A stretch of 64,000 nt of DNA. Source: Hymenobacter sp. BT188. GTDB lineage: Bacteria; Bacteroidota; Bacteroidia; Cytophagales; Hymenobacteraceae. Each line of letters starts with the position of its first letter. Position 1 is the stretch's first letter. Below, piece by piece: positions 32,614 to 41,457 of this stretch. The DNA is taken from assembly GCF_014333585.1 (NCBI RefSeq), contig NZ_JACSCW010000004.1, positions 1 through 64,000 on the forward strand, written 5' to 3'. The notes under the pieces were generated by a model, which was not told the DNA's origin, did not search any database, and saw only the letters and a list, made by a program, of their open reading frames with translations. The position numbers and the translations under genes are program-made.

Positions 32614-34752
32614 CTACAATTTCCGTCCCTTCAGCTTCTGCAGTTCCTCCCGCGTCGCGGGTTTCAGGCTGATGGCCGTGCCGCCGCCGGGAGCCAGTTG
32701 CAGCGGCAGCTGGGTGCGACTATCCACTAGCACTTGCCGGATTTGGTAGGCCATAGGATTCTTTTCCCAGTCGGCATCCTTGGCGTCGGCGTAGATGGTG
32801 GCGGTGTAGCGAGCCTTGGGGGGCAAAAAGTCCAGCTTTATGGTCTGGCGGCGGGCCTGCTCGTCGGTGATGGCGCCGAGGTACCACTCGTCTTTGCCCT
32901 TGGCTTGGCGGGCCGTGACGATGTAGTCGCCGGGTTCGGCGGCCAGAATGCGGGTGTCGTCCCAATCCACGGGCACGTCTTTGATGAACTGGAAGGCATC
33001 GAGGTGCTTCTCGTAGGCTTCAGGTAGGTCGGCGGCCATTTGCACGGGGCTGTACAGGGTCACGTAGAGAGCCAGTTGCTTGGCTAGCGTGGTATGCACC
33101 TGGCGGCCTTTGTTGGCGGTCGGGTTCCAGGTTTCCAGCTTGATCTGGAAGATGCCCGGTGTGTAGTCCATGGGGCCGCCCATGAGGCGGGTGAAGGGCA
33201 AAATAGTCTCATGTTCAGGCGGATTGCCGGTGCTCCAGGCGTTGAACTCGTTGCCACGCGCAGCTTCCGCCGCCAGCCAGTTGGGGTAAGTGCGGTGCAA
33301 GCCCGTCAGTCGCACCGACTCGTGCATATCCACCATAATCTGCTGCTGGGCCATGTTGGCGGCCGTGCGGTTGTAGTGGTTCACCATCCACTGCCCGTCG
33401 TGGTGCTCGCCGCGCGGGATGATACGGCCCACGTAGCCAGTTTTTACGGCGTCGTAGCCATGCTCTTTCATGAAGCGCAGCGCCTCATCTTGGCGACGCT
33501 CGTAGTTGGTCACGGAGCTGCTAGTTTCGTGGTGCATCATCAGCTTCACGCCCTTGCTGGCGGCGTAGCGCTGGAGTTCTTGCACGTCGAAGTCGGGGTA
33601 GGGGGTCACGAAGTCGAACACTTCCTCCTTCCAGTTATTGGCCCAGTCTTCCCAGCCCACGTTCCAGCCTTCCACCAGCACGCTCTGCAAACCATGCTTG
33701 GCGGCAAAATCGATGTAGCGCTTCACGTTGACGGTGTTGGCACCGTGGCGGCCGTTGGGTTTCAGCTTGTTCCAGTCAGTGGTAGCCAGCTTGATGTTGC
33801 TGGTGTCGGCGTAGTTCCAGCTGGCTTTGTTCACGTGCATTTCCCACCACACGCCCACAAACTTCTGGGGCTTAATCCAGCCTGTATCCGTGATTTTGCT
33901 GGGCTCGTTCAGGTTCAGAATCAGCTTGGAAACCAGCACTTCGGGCGCTTTGTCGCTGACGATAATCGTGCGCCAGGGCGTATGCTCAGGAGCTTGCAGA
34001 TACGCTTTCGCGCCGGTGGCCGAGGGTACTAGCTGACTGGTGAGGCCAAAGGTTTTAGTGTCCACGTTCAGCATCATGGCCGGATAGTTCACCAGCGCCG
34101 CCTCATGGATGTTCACGTACAGCCCGTCCTGGGTCTTCAGCATCAGGGGCGTCTGGACCCGCTGGGGGGCTGATTTTAGCTGGATGGGTTCGATGGGCGT
34201 GGTATTTACCTCGCTCAGGCGGGTGGTGCTGTAGGTGTACTCGTTGGAGTCGTAGTCGCCCGGAATCCAGAAGGTTTTGTGGTCGCCGGTAAGGTTAAAC
34301 TCGGTGTTCTCCTCCTGCACGGTGAAGTAAGTGAAGCCCGGCTGGGCCGGAAACTCATAGCGGAATCCCAGCCCATCATCGTACAGACGAAAGCGTACCA
34401 CCAGCCGCCGGTTCTTCGCGGCGGCCTGCTGCAAGGTCACGGCCAGCTCCTTATAGCGGTTGCGAATCTGCTTCACCTCGCCCCACACTGGCGCCCACGT
34501 TTCATCCGTCACCGACGAGTCGATTTTGGCAATGGTAAAGCCTTTATCAAAGCCGGGTTGATCTTGGAGTAGAACAGCTAAGCGGCTGGGTTTTACAACT
34601 GGCTTTGCCCCGAACTGAAGTTTGTAAGTAGGCTCACCTGTGGGGCTTAGCTGGAAGTTAAGCGTAAGCTTTTTAGAAGGCGAATGGAGGGTTTGGGCCA
34701 GAGCCGGGATGCTCAGACATGTAGTTAGCAGCAGAAGGGCGGTTTTTTTCAT
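32614..34752 (-). CDS. Glycoside hydrolase family 97 (alpha-glucosidase/SusB-like)
   Basis: 712 residues, the usual GH97 length. Signal peptide (about 1-19, ending ALA) for export to the periplasm. An N-terminal beta-sandwich is followed by a TIM barrel with VEGWNVGWEDWANNW, a conserved MVDMHESVRLTGLHRTYPN segment holding the likely catalytic acid region, and GNPPEHETILPFTRLMGGPMDYTPGIF. The HES and PEHET glutamates point to the inverting calcium-dependent branch like SusB. It hydrolyses alpha-glucosidic bonds in maltooligosaccharides. The GH13 amylase gene lies directly upstream in the same direction. No SusC/SusD genes are in the window. Confidence 0.93.
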   Translation of the reverse strand: MKKTALLLLTTCLSIPALAQTLHSPSKKLTLNFQLSPTGEPTYKLQFGAKPVVKPSRLAVLLQDQPGFDKGFTIAKIDSSVTDETWAPVWGEVKQIRNRYKELAVTLQQAAAKNRRLVVRFRLYDDGLGFRYEFPAQPGFTYFTVQEENTEFNLTGDHKTFWIPGDYDSNEYTYSTTRLSEVNTTPIEPIQLKSAPQRVQTPLMLKTQDGLYVNIHEAALVNYPAMMLNVDTKTFGLTSQLVPSATGAKAYLQAPEHTPWRTIIVSDKAPEVLVSKLILNLNEPSKITDTGWIKPQKFVGVWWEMHVNKASWNYADTSNIKLATTDWNKLKPNGRHGANTVNVKRYIDFAAKHGLQSVLVEGWNVGWEDWANNWKEEVFDFVTPYPDFDVQELQRYAASKGVKLMMHHETSSSVTNYERRQDEALRFMKEHGYDAVKTGYVGRIIPRGEHHDGQWMVNHYNRTAANMAQQQIMVDMHESVRLTGLHRTYPNWLAAEAARGNEFNAWSTGNPPEHETILPFTRLMGGPMDYTPGIFQIKLETWNPTANKGRQVHTTLAKQLALYVTLYSPVQMAADLPEAYEKHLDAFQFIKDVPVDWDDTRILAAEPGDYIVTARQAKGKDEWYLGAITDEQARRQTIKLDFLPPKARYTATIYADAKDADWEKNPMAYQIRQVLVDSRTQLPLQLAPGGGTAISLKPATREELQKLKGRKL

Positions 34753-34824
34753 GAGCTACATTATCGAATCCGTTTCATGGGAATTGCGAACTGGATTGGT
34801 ACGGTTGCTACCGAATAGGTAGAG

Positions 34825-36219
34825 TTAGTTGCGCAAAATCAGGTACTGATAGGGCTGCAAGTTAAGCTGAGTCGTCATGGCCAAAGGCTGCCCACTTAAG
34901 GCATTGAGCCAAGGCGAGTTGACGAGGCTGGTAGGCACCTGATAGTTAATAGCCGAGTTGCGAAGATTGACCAGCACCAAGACTCTCTCGCTGCCGACAG
35001 TTTTCGTGAACGCGCACACATCGTCGCTGCTGTAGGAGGTAAGCGCTCCATTGCGCACGGCGTCGCTGCTATTGCGGAAGCGGAGGATGCTTTTGTACTC
35101 CTTGGTCACGGCCGGGTTGAGCGACCAATCAATAGCGCGGCGCGCTCCCATGAAAGGTAGGCGGGCGGGAAATCCTACCTCTTGGCCATTGTAAATCATG
35201 GGCGTACCGCGCATGTAAGCGGCCACCACAAAGGCCGCCATCGATCCTTGCTGACCATTAAATAGCTCCTGCGGCGTGCCTTCGGAACTGTTGATATCGT
35301 GGTTGGAGGTGTAGCGCAGCATGCGGGCACCGGCCGGAGCATTAGCATAATTCGCCTCGTTGAGATTGTCGAGGAGCTTGACGCTGACACGTTTCGCGAA
35401 AATATCCTTCATGGTGTTCAGGAAATCGAACCCGTAGCGGAGCGGAAAGCCAGCCTGGAAGTAGTAAGTCTTATCCGATCCTTCGGCAATTAGGAGCATC
35501 TTATGCGTGCTAATCGAGTTCAGGTTGCTGACGGCTTCGGTGAGAAACTCATAGGTTGGGCCGTCGGCGTAATCGATGCGGTAACCATCAATATTGGCCT
35601 GGAAAACCCAGTACCGCATGGCCTGAATCATGGCCGCCCGCATGGAGGCATTAGCGAAGTTTAGTTGGGCCACATCGGTCCAACCCAGGGGCGGGTTTTT
35701 GATGTTGCCCGCGCCATCTTGCTGATACCAATCCTTGTGGGCCGTTATCCAGGGGTGGTCCCAAGCGGTGTGGTTGGCCACCCAATCGAGCACGACGGCC
35801 ATGCGGCGGGCGTGGGCACCGTCCACGAGGGCCCGTAAATCGGCCAGCGTACCGAGTTCAGGATTCACCGTCATATAGTCTTGTATCGCATAAGGCGAGT
35901 CAAAAGCCTTTAGCTTACCAACAGGATAAACAGGCATCAAATACACCACATTGGCCCCCAGTGCTTTGATAGAGTCGAGGCGAGCTATTACGCCCTTGAA
36001 GTTGCCTTGCGCACTAAACGCCCGCATGTTCACCTGATACACCGTAGCATTTGCAGCATCAGGTACTTCGGTGAAAGGTGTGCCGTATTGAGCCGGATCG
36101 GCCGTAACGGAAGGAATAACCGGGGTAGTGGGGCTGATGGTTGTTCCTTTACTGCATGAAATGAGCAGTACAGACCAGCACAGAAAGGCTACCTTCCGTA
36201 TGAGTTTTGGAGTATGCAT
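34825..36219 (-). CDS. GH13 alpha-amylase, lipoprotein
   Basis: 464 residues from the ATG at 36219. The signal peptide ends in LLISC, so the protein is lipid-anchored. The GH13 motifs appear in order: VVLDWVANHT (region I), GYRIDYADG with the nucleophile aspartate (region II), LLIAEGSDK with the acid/base glutamate (region III) and TSNHDINSS (region IV). It cleaves alpha-1,4-glucans to oligosaccharides that the neighbouring GH97 could finish. The upstream in-frame start at 36309 gives a leader without a signal peptide and is rejected. Confidence 0.93.
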   Translation of the reverse strand: MHTPKLIRKVAFLCWSVLLISCSKGTTISPTTPVIPSVTADPAQYGTPFTEVPDAANATVYQVNMRAFSAQGNFKGVIARLDSIKALGANVVYLMPVYPVGKLKAFDSPYAIQDYMTVNPELGTLADLRALVDGAHARRMAVVLDWVANHTAWDHPWITAHKDWYQQDGAGNIKNPPLGWTDVAQLNFANASMRAAMIQAMRYWVFQANIDGYRIDYADGPTYEFLTEAVSNLNSISTHKMLLIAEGSDKTYYFQAGFPLRYGFDFLNTMKDIFAKRVSVKLLDNLNEANYANAPAGARMLRYTSNHDINSSEGTPQELFNGQQGSMAAFVVAAYMRGTPMIYNGQEVGFPARLPFMGARRAIDWSLNPAVTKEYKSILRFRNSSDAVRNGALTSYSSDDVCAFTKTVGSERVLVLVNLRNSAINYQVPTSLVNSPWLNALSGQPLAMTTQLNLQPYQYLILRN

Positions 36220-36334
36220 AGTAGTTGGGTGGGGGCAGTGAAGCACGTATAGTGACTGATATGTGCTTCGGTAAAATCGTTTTGCTTGGCACAAATAAAG
36301 CACAAGCATAGCTCAACGCACGGCTTGTTGTTAC

Positions 36335-36640
36335 TTAAAAGTCAAAGGTCTCGCAGTGAACTACGTTAGCCTCGAACTCCAGTAGGTAGCGTGCGTCGTC
36401 GGGATAATAGCGCGCTTTTTCGGAGTCGTCGCCGGCAAACTGTTTAATGCTTTCGTAGCTGTCCCAGCGGGTTACAGTCCAGAAATGACAGATTTCGCCT
36501 TCCACGCTGCGGAGCACTTGCACGCCTAAGTTGCCGGGTGTTTTCTTGTAGTCGGTTAGGCCGGATGCTTCCAGATATTTGAGGTACTCATCGGCGTGGT
36601 GAGCGTGCGTCACGCCGTGCCAGATTCTGGTGATTATCAT
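36335..36640 (-). CDS. Antibiotic biosynthesis monooxygenase-like small protein
   Basis: 101 residues with the dimeric alpha/beta-barrel pattern: MIITRIWHGV at the N-terminus, HADEYLKYL helix, and FWTVTRWDSYESIKQFAGDD. Such proteins are annotated as ABM or YdhR-like and may oxidise small aromatics or have no catalytic role. The exact activity is unknown. It lies between the GH13 gene and the cyclic phosphodiesterase gene, all on the minus strand. Confidence 0.7.
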   Translation of the reverse strand: MIITRIWHGVTHAHHADEYLKYLEASGLTDYKKTPGNLGVQVLRSVEGEICHFWTVTRWDSYESIKQFAGDDSEKARYYPDDARYLLEFEANVVHCETFDF

Positions 36641-36719
36641 GCTTTTCTTATTCGTAGTTCAGGTGATTGTAGCTAGGCTATTTCTTCTGTGTAAATAGCG
36701 GATATAGCCTAATACAAAG

Positions 36720-37691
36720 CTAGAACTGTAGCAGCTTCCCCTGCTCCGGAAAGATGAGTTTCAGCTGCAACGAATTCGCTTCGGTGAGCTGCTTTTTGAT
36801 GGCCGCTTCATTGCCCGGCGTGGGCTTCATGTGGGTGATTACGACCGGCAGCCCGCGTACTGCAGCAGCGCCCGTTAGCTGGCTAAGCGCAGTCATTTCC
36901 TGCATAAGCAAAGCCGGAGTGAGGTGCCCGAATAGCTGCGCCGGAGGCTGGGCATTAGCGTAGGAAGTTTCGATGAAAATGGCCTTCAACTGACCTGCTT
37001 TCACCAGTGGCTGAATGGCTTGCCATAAGTTGCGCAGCTGGGGGGCTTTTTCAACAGCATCGGCACCCGTGTCGCCGAGGTAGAGCAGGTAATTATCCTG
37101 ACTGCGAATCAGGAAGGCGGCGCTTTGGTAGGGCTTGGCATGACTCAGCACAAACGTCTGGACGCGCAGAGCCGTGTTTTCGAGGGCTTTTTCCTGGTTG
37201 GGTGCCAGGGGCCGAAGCTGATATTTGCCCAGGGCCGGCGGGGTGCCGCTGCTGCCGAAGTTGGGCCAGGTTCGCCAGTTGAAGTAATCGTTTTGAATGA
37301 TTTTCAGGCAATCGGACAGGCCGTAAATGCTCTTGGGCGAATCGTCGGTAGCGTTCAGCAGTAAGCCCGCCACGTGGTCGAGGTGGGCGTGAGAGATGAG
37401 GTAAGCTTTGATATTGTTGCGAATTACCTCGCCTGCCGGCCCCGCAAATACCTTGCGTGCAATGGCCTTTTCTACGCCGCTGTACACGGTGCCCGCATCC
37501 AGACACACGTAGGAAGCAGAGCCCGCCGGCGCGACCAGATAGGCGGAAAGGTTGCCTTCGTCCAGTCCGCCCTTCACGCCCAGCGGCACGACGCTGAAGG
37601 CGGGAGAAGGCGTGCGCTGCGCGAGTACCCAATGCCCCATCAGAAGCAGCAAGAGCAGCAAGCACCGTTGGAATAAACGCGTCGTCTCCAT
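36720..37691 (-). CDS. Class II 3',5'-cyclic nucleotide phosphodiesterase, secreted
   Basis: 323 residues from the ATG at 37691; an ATG at 37712 adds seven residues before the same signal peptide. The hydrophobic signal ends at LAQ. The metallo-beta-lactamase fold has the class II PDE pattern LISHAHLDHVAGLLLNATDD, followed by IYGLSD and LSHAKPYQSAAFLIRSQDNYLLYLGDTGAD. Expected reaction: hydrolysis of cAMP or cGMP in the periplasm or outside. The annotation is by family motif; the natural substrate is not known. The gene carries a GGGGGGCTTTTTC word at 37039. Confidence 0.82.
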   Translation of the reverse strand: METTRLFQRCLLLLLLLMGHWVLAQRTPSPAFSVVPLGVKGGLDEGNLSAYLVAPAGSASYVCLDAGTVYSGVEKAIARKVFAGPAGEVIRNNIKAYLISHAHLDHVAGLLLNATDDSPKSIYGLSDCLKIIQNDYFNWRTWPNFGSSGTPPALGKYQLRPLAPNQEKALENTALRVQTFVLSHAKPYQSAAFLIRSQDNYLLYLGDTGADAVEKAPQLRNLWQAIQPLVKAGQLKAIFIETSYANAQPPAQLFGHLTPALLMQEMTALSQLTGAAAVRGLPVVITHMKPTPGNEAAIKKQLTEANSLQLKLIFPEQGKLLQF

Positions 37692-37740
37692 ACCCACAAG
37701 GTAGCTATACATTCAGCGTATCAGGCTGCCAAAACCAGTT

Positions 37741-38190
37741 TTACACCTGAGTTGAGTGCTTAGCCCATTCTTCCATCGTCAGCTCAAATCGGATTTCCCC
37801 ACTAGCTGTTCGGCCAGTTTCGCGCCAGCCCGATTGTTGGTAAAAAGCTTCGGCCCGCGTTCCCGGACTCGTGCTAAGCCATACAGAATGCTGCGTTTGG
37901 CCGAAATACCAGCGCAGCATCAGCGTCTGTAGCTGCCGGCCAATGCCCTGCCGGTCGTAGTCGGGGTGTACAAAGAGCGCCCAAATGCTATGGTCTTGCA
38001 GGTCGGCAATGGCGAACCCCACAATCTGGCCGTCGACCTCGCACACCCAGCCTTTACCGCGCCGCGTGATGTAGTCGATGTTGTCTTGTTCCGTTACCCG
38101 ATCAGGATTGGAAAGCTGATTTTCCCTGACCGCCATGCGCACGGCCATGTACTGCGGAATATCGGCAACTTGGGCTTCGCGGTAGAGCAT
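37741..38190 (-). CDS. GNAT-family N-acetyltransferase
   Basis: 149 residues. The GNAT core is visible: YREAQVADIPQ at the N-terminus, ALFVHPDYDRQGIGRQLQTL with the acetyl-CoA loop (Q/RxxGxG/A as RQGIGR), and AEAFYQQSGWRETG. Substrate unknown. It lies next to the phosphodiesterase gene on the same strand; a terminator for the M28 gene is upstream of its start. Confidence 0.88.
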   Translation of the reverse strand: MLYREAQVADIPQYMAVRMAVRENQLSNPDRVTEQDNIDYITRRGKGWVCEVDGQIVGFAIADLQDHSIWALFVHPDYDRQGIGRQLQTLMLRWYFGQTQHSVWLSTSPGTRAEAFYQQSGWRETGRTASGEIRFELTMEEWAKHSTQV

Positions 38191-38302
38191 GGCGGTAAGA
38201 TACTGAGGTATATTGTTATCAATATCTAGTCATCTCCTAAAGCGAAATCTTGTCCGCGTTTATAGATTAAGCATGACAGTTTAAGGTGTAAACAGCAAGG
38301 AC

Positions 38303-38340
38303 AAAAAAGCCCCCCAGATTTAAATCTGGGGGGCTTTTTC
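38303..38340. terminator. Bidirectional terminator, inverted GGGGGGC pair
   Basis: AAAAAAGCCCCCCAGATTT and AAATCTGGGGGGCTTTTT form a nearly continuous palindrome. It serves the M28 peptidase gene (minus, ending 38383) and could also stop plus-strand transcription. Confidence 0.92.
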
Positions 38341-38382
38341 ACAGTCTGTAATAGCCAAATGTGACGTGAAGCAACAAGCCGC

Positions 38383-39747
38383 TTACCGCACTACTTTCGG
38401 CGTTACAGGCAGACTCTCGTGGCCCTCGGCATCAACAGACGCCACTGCGAAAATGTAGTTGTCTTTGCTGTGGGGCAAATCGGCGGTGGTGCCGGTTACG
38501 AAGAACTTCTGCTGCCACACGGGGCTGCTGGTTTCGCGCATGAGCACGTAGTAGCCGGCTGGTTTTTCGCCGGCGGCGGGAGCGTCCCACTTCAGCTCCG
38601 TGCGGTTAGTGAGCTTGGCGGTGAGCACGCCCACGTTCTGCGGCGCGGGAGGCGCCCAGGCCAAGCTGGCCATGGTGGCGAGGTTTACACCGGTATTTTT
38701 GCGCAGGTACTCGTAGTCGACGAACTCGGGTTTGTCGCCGTACTCGATGCCGTTTTCGGTGCGCAGATCCTGGTGCTGGTGGTTGAAGTTCTCGTTGACC
38801 TCCGTGAAGCGCACGGCCGTGAAGCCTTGCTGGTTGAAGGGTGTATGGTCGCCGCCGCGCAGGAAGCGGTCGGGGCGATACTCGATGAGTACGCCGAAGT
38901 CATTCAAGTACTGCTCGCAAGTGGTTTTGATGTAGCGGGCCAGCTGGCGGCTGGGCGAGTCGTTTTCGCTGCTCAGCTGGCGACGCATGCGGGCTTCTTC
39001 GGGCGTTTCGTTGGCAGGTACGCCCTCACTGAAGATGCGCACGTGCTTAGGATCTTTAATCTCAGGGTCGAAACCGGTGGAGTTGCCCACGATATCATTG
39101 TTGAGCATCCCGACAATATTCCAGCCTTCGGCTTTGGCTCGCTTGGCCATGTGTGTCGAGCCATACAGGCCCTGCTCTTCGCCCTGAACGGCCACAAAAA
39201 TGAGGGTGCAGGGAAACTGCTTGGAAGCCATTACGCGGGCCATTTCCATTACCAAGGCCACGCCGGAAGCGTCGTCGTTGGCGCCGGGCGCGTCGGCGGT
39301 GGCGTTCATCACATCGGTCACGCGCGAGTCAAGGTGGCCGCTGACAATGATGATGCGCTTGTCGTTGGGGTCGGTACCCTTGAGCGTGGCCATCACGTTG
39401 GCCATCACCACGGGCTTATCGATGCGCCGGCCGTCGGGCTTCACCGTGAAGGTGTCCTGTTCCACTTTCATGCGGCCGCCGCTGGTTTTGGCGTACTTCT
39501 TAAACTCCGATTCCACCCAATTTCGCGCCGCCCCGATGCCGCGCTTTTTGCTCTTGGTGTCGCTCAGGGTGTGGCGGGTGCCGAACGATACCATCTTGCG
39601 AATATCTTCCTCGAGCGTCTTGGCCGAAATAGCCTCCACCATTTGCTTGATGGCGGGGTCGGGGGTAGATGGGGGGGCATTTTGGGCGCGCAGGGTAGTG
39701 AAGCTGACCGCTGCGGCGAGTAGGAGCGTAGAGTGAAGGAATTTCAT
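38383..39747 (-). CDS. M28-family zinc aminopeptidase, secreted
   Basis: 454 residues from the ATG at 39747, where a signal peptide begins (MKFLHSTLLLAAAVSF, cut after RAQ). The M28 zinc site is visible: SGHLDSR, GANDDASG, GEEQGLYGS and NNDIVG in the order HxD, D, E, D. The final histidine is in the GGDHTPFNQQGFTAVR segment. A C-terminal fibronectin-like domain (about 370-450) follows. It probably removes N-terminal residues from peptides in the periplasm or outside. A longer frame upstream (39882) is not supported. A GGGGGGCATTTTGG word lies in the signal-peptide region. Confidence 0.92.
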   Translation of the reverse strand: MKFLHSTLLLAAAVSFTTLRAQNAPPSTPDPAIKQMVEAISAKTLEEDIRKMVSFGTRHTLSDTKSKKRGIGAARNWVESEFKKYAKTSGGRMKVEQDTFTVKPDGRRIDKPVVMANVMATLKGTDPNDKRIIIVSGHLDSRVTDVMNATADAPGANDDASGVALVMEMARVMASKQFPCTLIFVAVQGEEQGLYGSTHMAKRAKAEGWNIVGMLNNDIVGNSTGFDPEIKDPKHVRIFSEGVPANETPEEARMRRQLSSENDSPSRQLARYIKTTCEQYLNDFGVLIEYRPDRFLRGGDHTPFNQQGFTAVRFTEVNENFNHQHQDLRTENGIEYGDKPEFVDYEYLRKNTGVNLATMASLAWAPPAPQNVGVLTAKLTNRTELKWDAPAAGEKPAGYYVLMRETSSPVWQQKFFVTGTTADLPHSKDNYIFAVASVDAEGHESLPVTPKVVR

Positions 39748-39893
39748 GAAGGGTGTTTGGAGTGATGGAGTAAGCGAACTATGTGCGTGGTGGGCAAGAT
39801 TCAGGCAACGGCAATGCGGGAGGCGTAGGAGGTTTTGGTGATGTAAAATACGGCGTACGCCGGAATTGTTAGGAGAACACATGAAAACCGCCC

Positions 39894-39990
39894 GTCATGC
39901 GGAGGCGGAGCCGAAGCAACTCGCGTGCTGACGTGGGGTTAGTAATCCCACGTCAGCACGCGAGTTGCTTCGGCTCCGCCTCCGCATGAT
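39894..39990. repeat. Palindromic repeat family A, copy 2
   Basis: 44-bp arms 39894-39937 and 39947-39990 with one mismatch at the outer end. The 9-nt loop is GTTAGTAAT, the same loop sequence as in copy 1. The outer GTCATGC and the inner CTCGCGTG sequences are conserved while the middle differs (GGAGGCGGAGCCGAAGCAA). Lies between M28 and the ketoacyl synthase. Confidence 0.92.
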
Positions 39991-40030
39991 GTTCTATAAA
40001 AAGAGAAAAGTCCAGAGAGTGGGTAATTCA

Positions 40031-41239
40031 TTACACCAAAGACACCAGCGCGCTGGATGCATTACCGCCAAAGCCTGCTGCATTCACCAGCACCCGCCGA
40101 ATGGGCCGATTCGGATTAGAAGGTGAGGATAAATAGGTTTCGAACGGCGGCTTAGGCCAGGTTTGGTGAGTGAGCATTTGTAAAGCAAACTCCAGACTCA
40201 GAGCAGCGGAAGCGCCAAGCGTGTGTCCCACCAGCCATTTGTTAGAAACAAACAGAGGGACATTTTCTGCCCCAAAAACCCCTGATACTGCCCGGCGCTC
40301 AGCGGCATCACCTGCTGGTGTGCCGGGGCTGTGCAGCACCAAGGCATCAACGGCTTCTGGGGGGCAATTTGCTTGCCGCAACGCCTGACGCATGGCCGTT
40401 TGAAAGTGCTGTCCATCAGCTGAGAGGCCGGTTTTGCTCGGAATAGCCTCGAAGCCAAAGCCGACGCTTTCCAGCTGAAACTGAGGTGCCGAAGCCGTGG
40501 CTGGCTCCGCCGCAAGGGCCGCACGACTAACTCGTTCTAGGGCAAAAACTGCCGCTCCCTCGCCCAGCACGAAGGTGGAAGGTGCGCCCGCGCCAGGGCG
40601 GCAAGGCCACTCCTGGGAGGCAAAAGTGGAGTAAATGCCCAGGGCGTGCATCTGGGCAAGCGTAAAATCAGTGAGCGGAGCTTCGGCGCCGCCAGCCAAA
40701 AACCGATCGGCGAGGCCAGCGCGCAGCCAGGCCACCGCGTTGCCCAATGCCTGGAAGGCGCTGCTACAGGTGCTGGAGTGGCTGAGCGCCGCCCCACCGA
40801 TTGCGCCCGCATCGTAGGCCACCCAGCTCGCCACATTGCCCAGCGTCGTGAGCGGCGACGCAGCCGCGGCTACCACCCCATCAGTCAGAAAATCGGCGTG
40901 GAACTGTTCTATTCGGCCTGTAGCACCCCGCGAAGAACCAATACTGACACCCAGACTGGCATCCTGCGCTGCCCAGCCCGCCTGGGCCGTGGCTTGGCGG
41001 GCGGCAAGTAAGGCCAATAATACGGTGCGGTCGAGCTGGCGGTAGGGGGCGTGCGCGTGGCGCAAGGCCGCAGCTGCTTCCTCCGCTTCGGTGGGCAGGC
41101 TGGCAACCGGCAGGACGCGGGTTCCGGTGGGGCGGCTTGAAAAGGCCGACACAGGTGAGGAAGCGACAAAATTGCCCCCCAGCCCCAGCGCGGACACGCT
41201 GCCCCGGCCCCGAATCAGAATTAGATCGTCGTCGGACAT
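40031..41239 (-). CDS. Beta-ketoacyl synthase-like protein in the biotin locus
   Basis: 402 residues of the thiolase/KAS fold. Full catalytic set visible: C158 (SHSSTCSSAF), H303 (LVLHSPGTPAGD), K334 and H339 (NKWLVGHTLGAS), so it should condense acyl-thioesters. It is close in size to FabF/FabB. The gene is last in a run that contains bioB, bioF, bioD and bioA. No bioC or bioH is present, so it may supply the pimeloyl chain (inference). Start at the ATG at 41239. A GGGGGGCAATTT word occurs on both strands in this gene (40358 and 41174). Confidence 0.85.
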   Translation of the reverse strand: MSDDDLILIRGRGSVSALGLGGNFVASSPVSAFSSRPTGTRVLPVASLPTEAEEAAAALRHAHAPYRQLDRTVLLALLAARQATAQAGWAAQDASLGVSIGSSRGATGRIEQFHADFLTDGVVAAAASPLTTLGNVASWVAYDAGAIGGAALSHSSTCSSAFQALGNAVAWLRAGLADRFLAGGAEAPLTDFTLAQMHALGIYSTFASQEWPCRPGAGAPSTFVLGEGAAVFALERVSRAALAAEPATASAPQFQLESVGFGFEAIPSKTGLSADGQHFQTAMRQALRQANCPPEAVDALVLHSPGTPAGDAAERRAVSGVFGAENVPLFVSNKWLVGHTLGASAALSLEFALQMLTHQTWPKPPFETYLSSPSNPNRPIRRVLVNAAGFGGNASSALVSLV

Positions 41240-41317
41240 TAGTTGGATAAAGCTCGATCAGGCCGCAAGCTACGGCTAGTAGATTGAATGATTCCTTGTA
41301 AGAATTCCAGGCAGGCG

Positions 41318-41411
41318 GTCATGCAGAGCGGTAGCGAAGCATCTCGCGTGCTGATGTGAGATTACTAACCCCGATAAACACGCGAGATGCTTCGCTACCG
41401 CTCTGCATGAC
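41318..41411. repeat. Palindromic repeat family A, copy 3
   Basis: Perfect 33-bp arms 41318-41350 and 41379-41411 (GTCATGCAGAGCGGTAGCG ... CATCTCGCGTG), with a 28-nt loop that includes ATTACTAACC, the complement of the loop in copy 1. It lies between bioA and the ketoacyl synthase. Confidence 0.93.
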
Positions 41412-41457
41412 GCGGATGTGTAGAGTGGGTAGATGATTGCTTTTCAGTATGCTTAGC

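Noticed and set aside
33094..34032. Long open frame on the plus strand opposite GH97
   Set aside because: Shadow of GH97, whose motifs are complete on the minus strand; the plus-strand translation is low-complexity with many histidines and valines.
38419..39723. Long open frame (434 codons) opposite the M28 peptidase gene
   Set aside because: It is the mirror of a high-GC gene whose codon pattern leaves the antisense frame open. It has no signal or family motifs, while the minus-strand frame has a full M28 zinc site.
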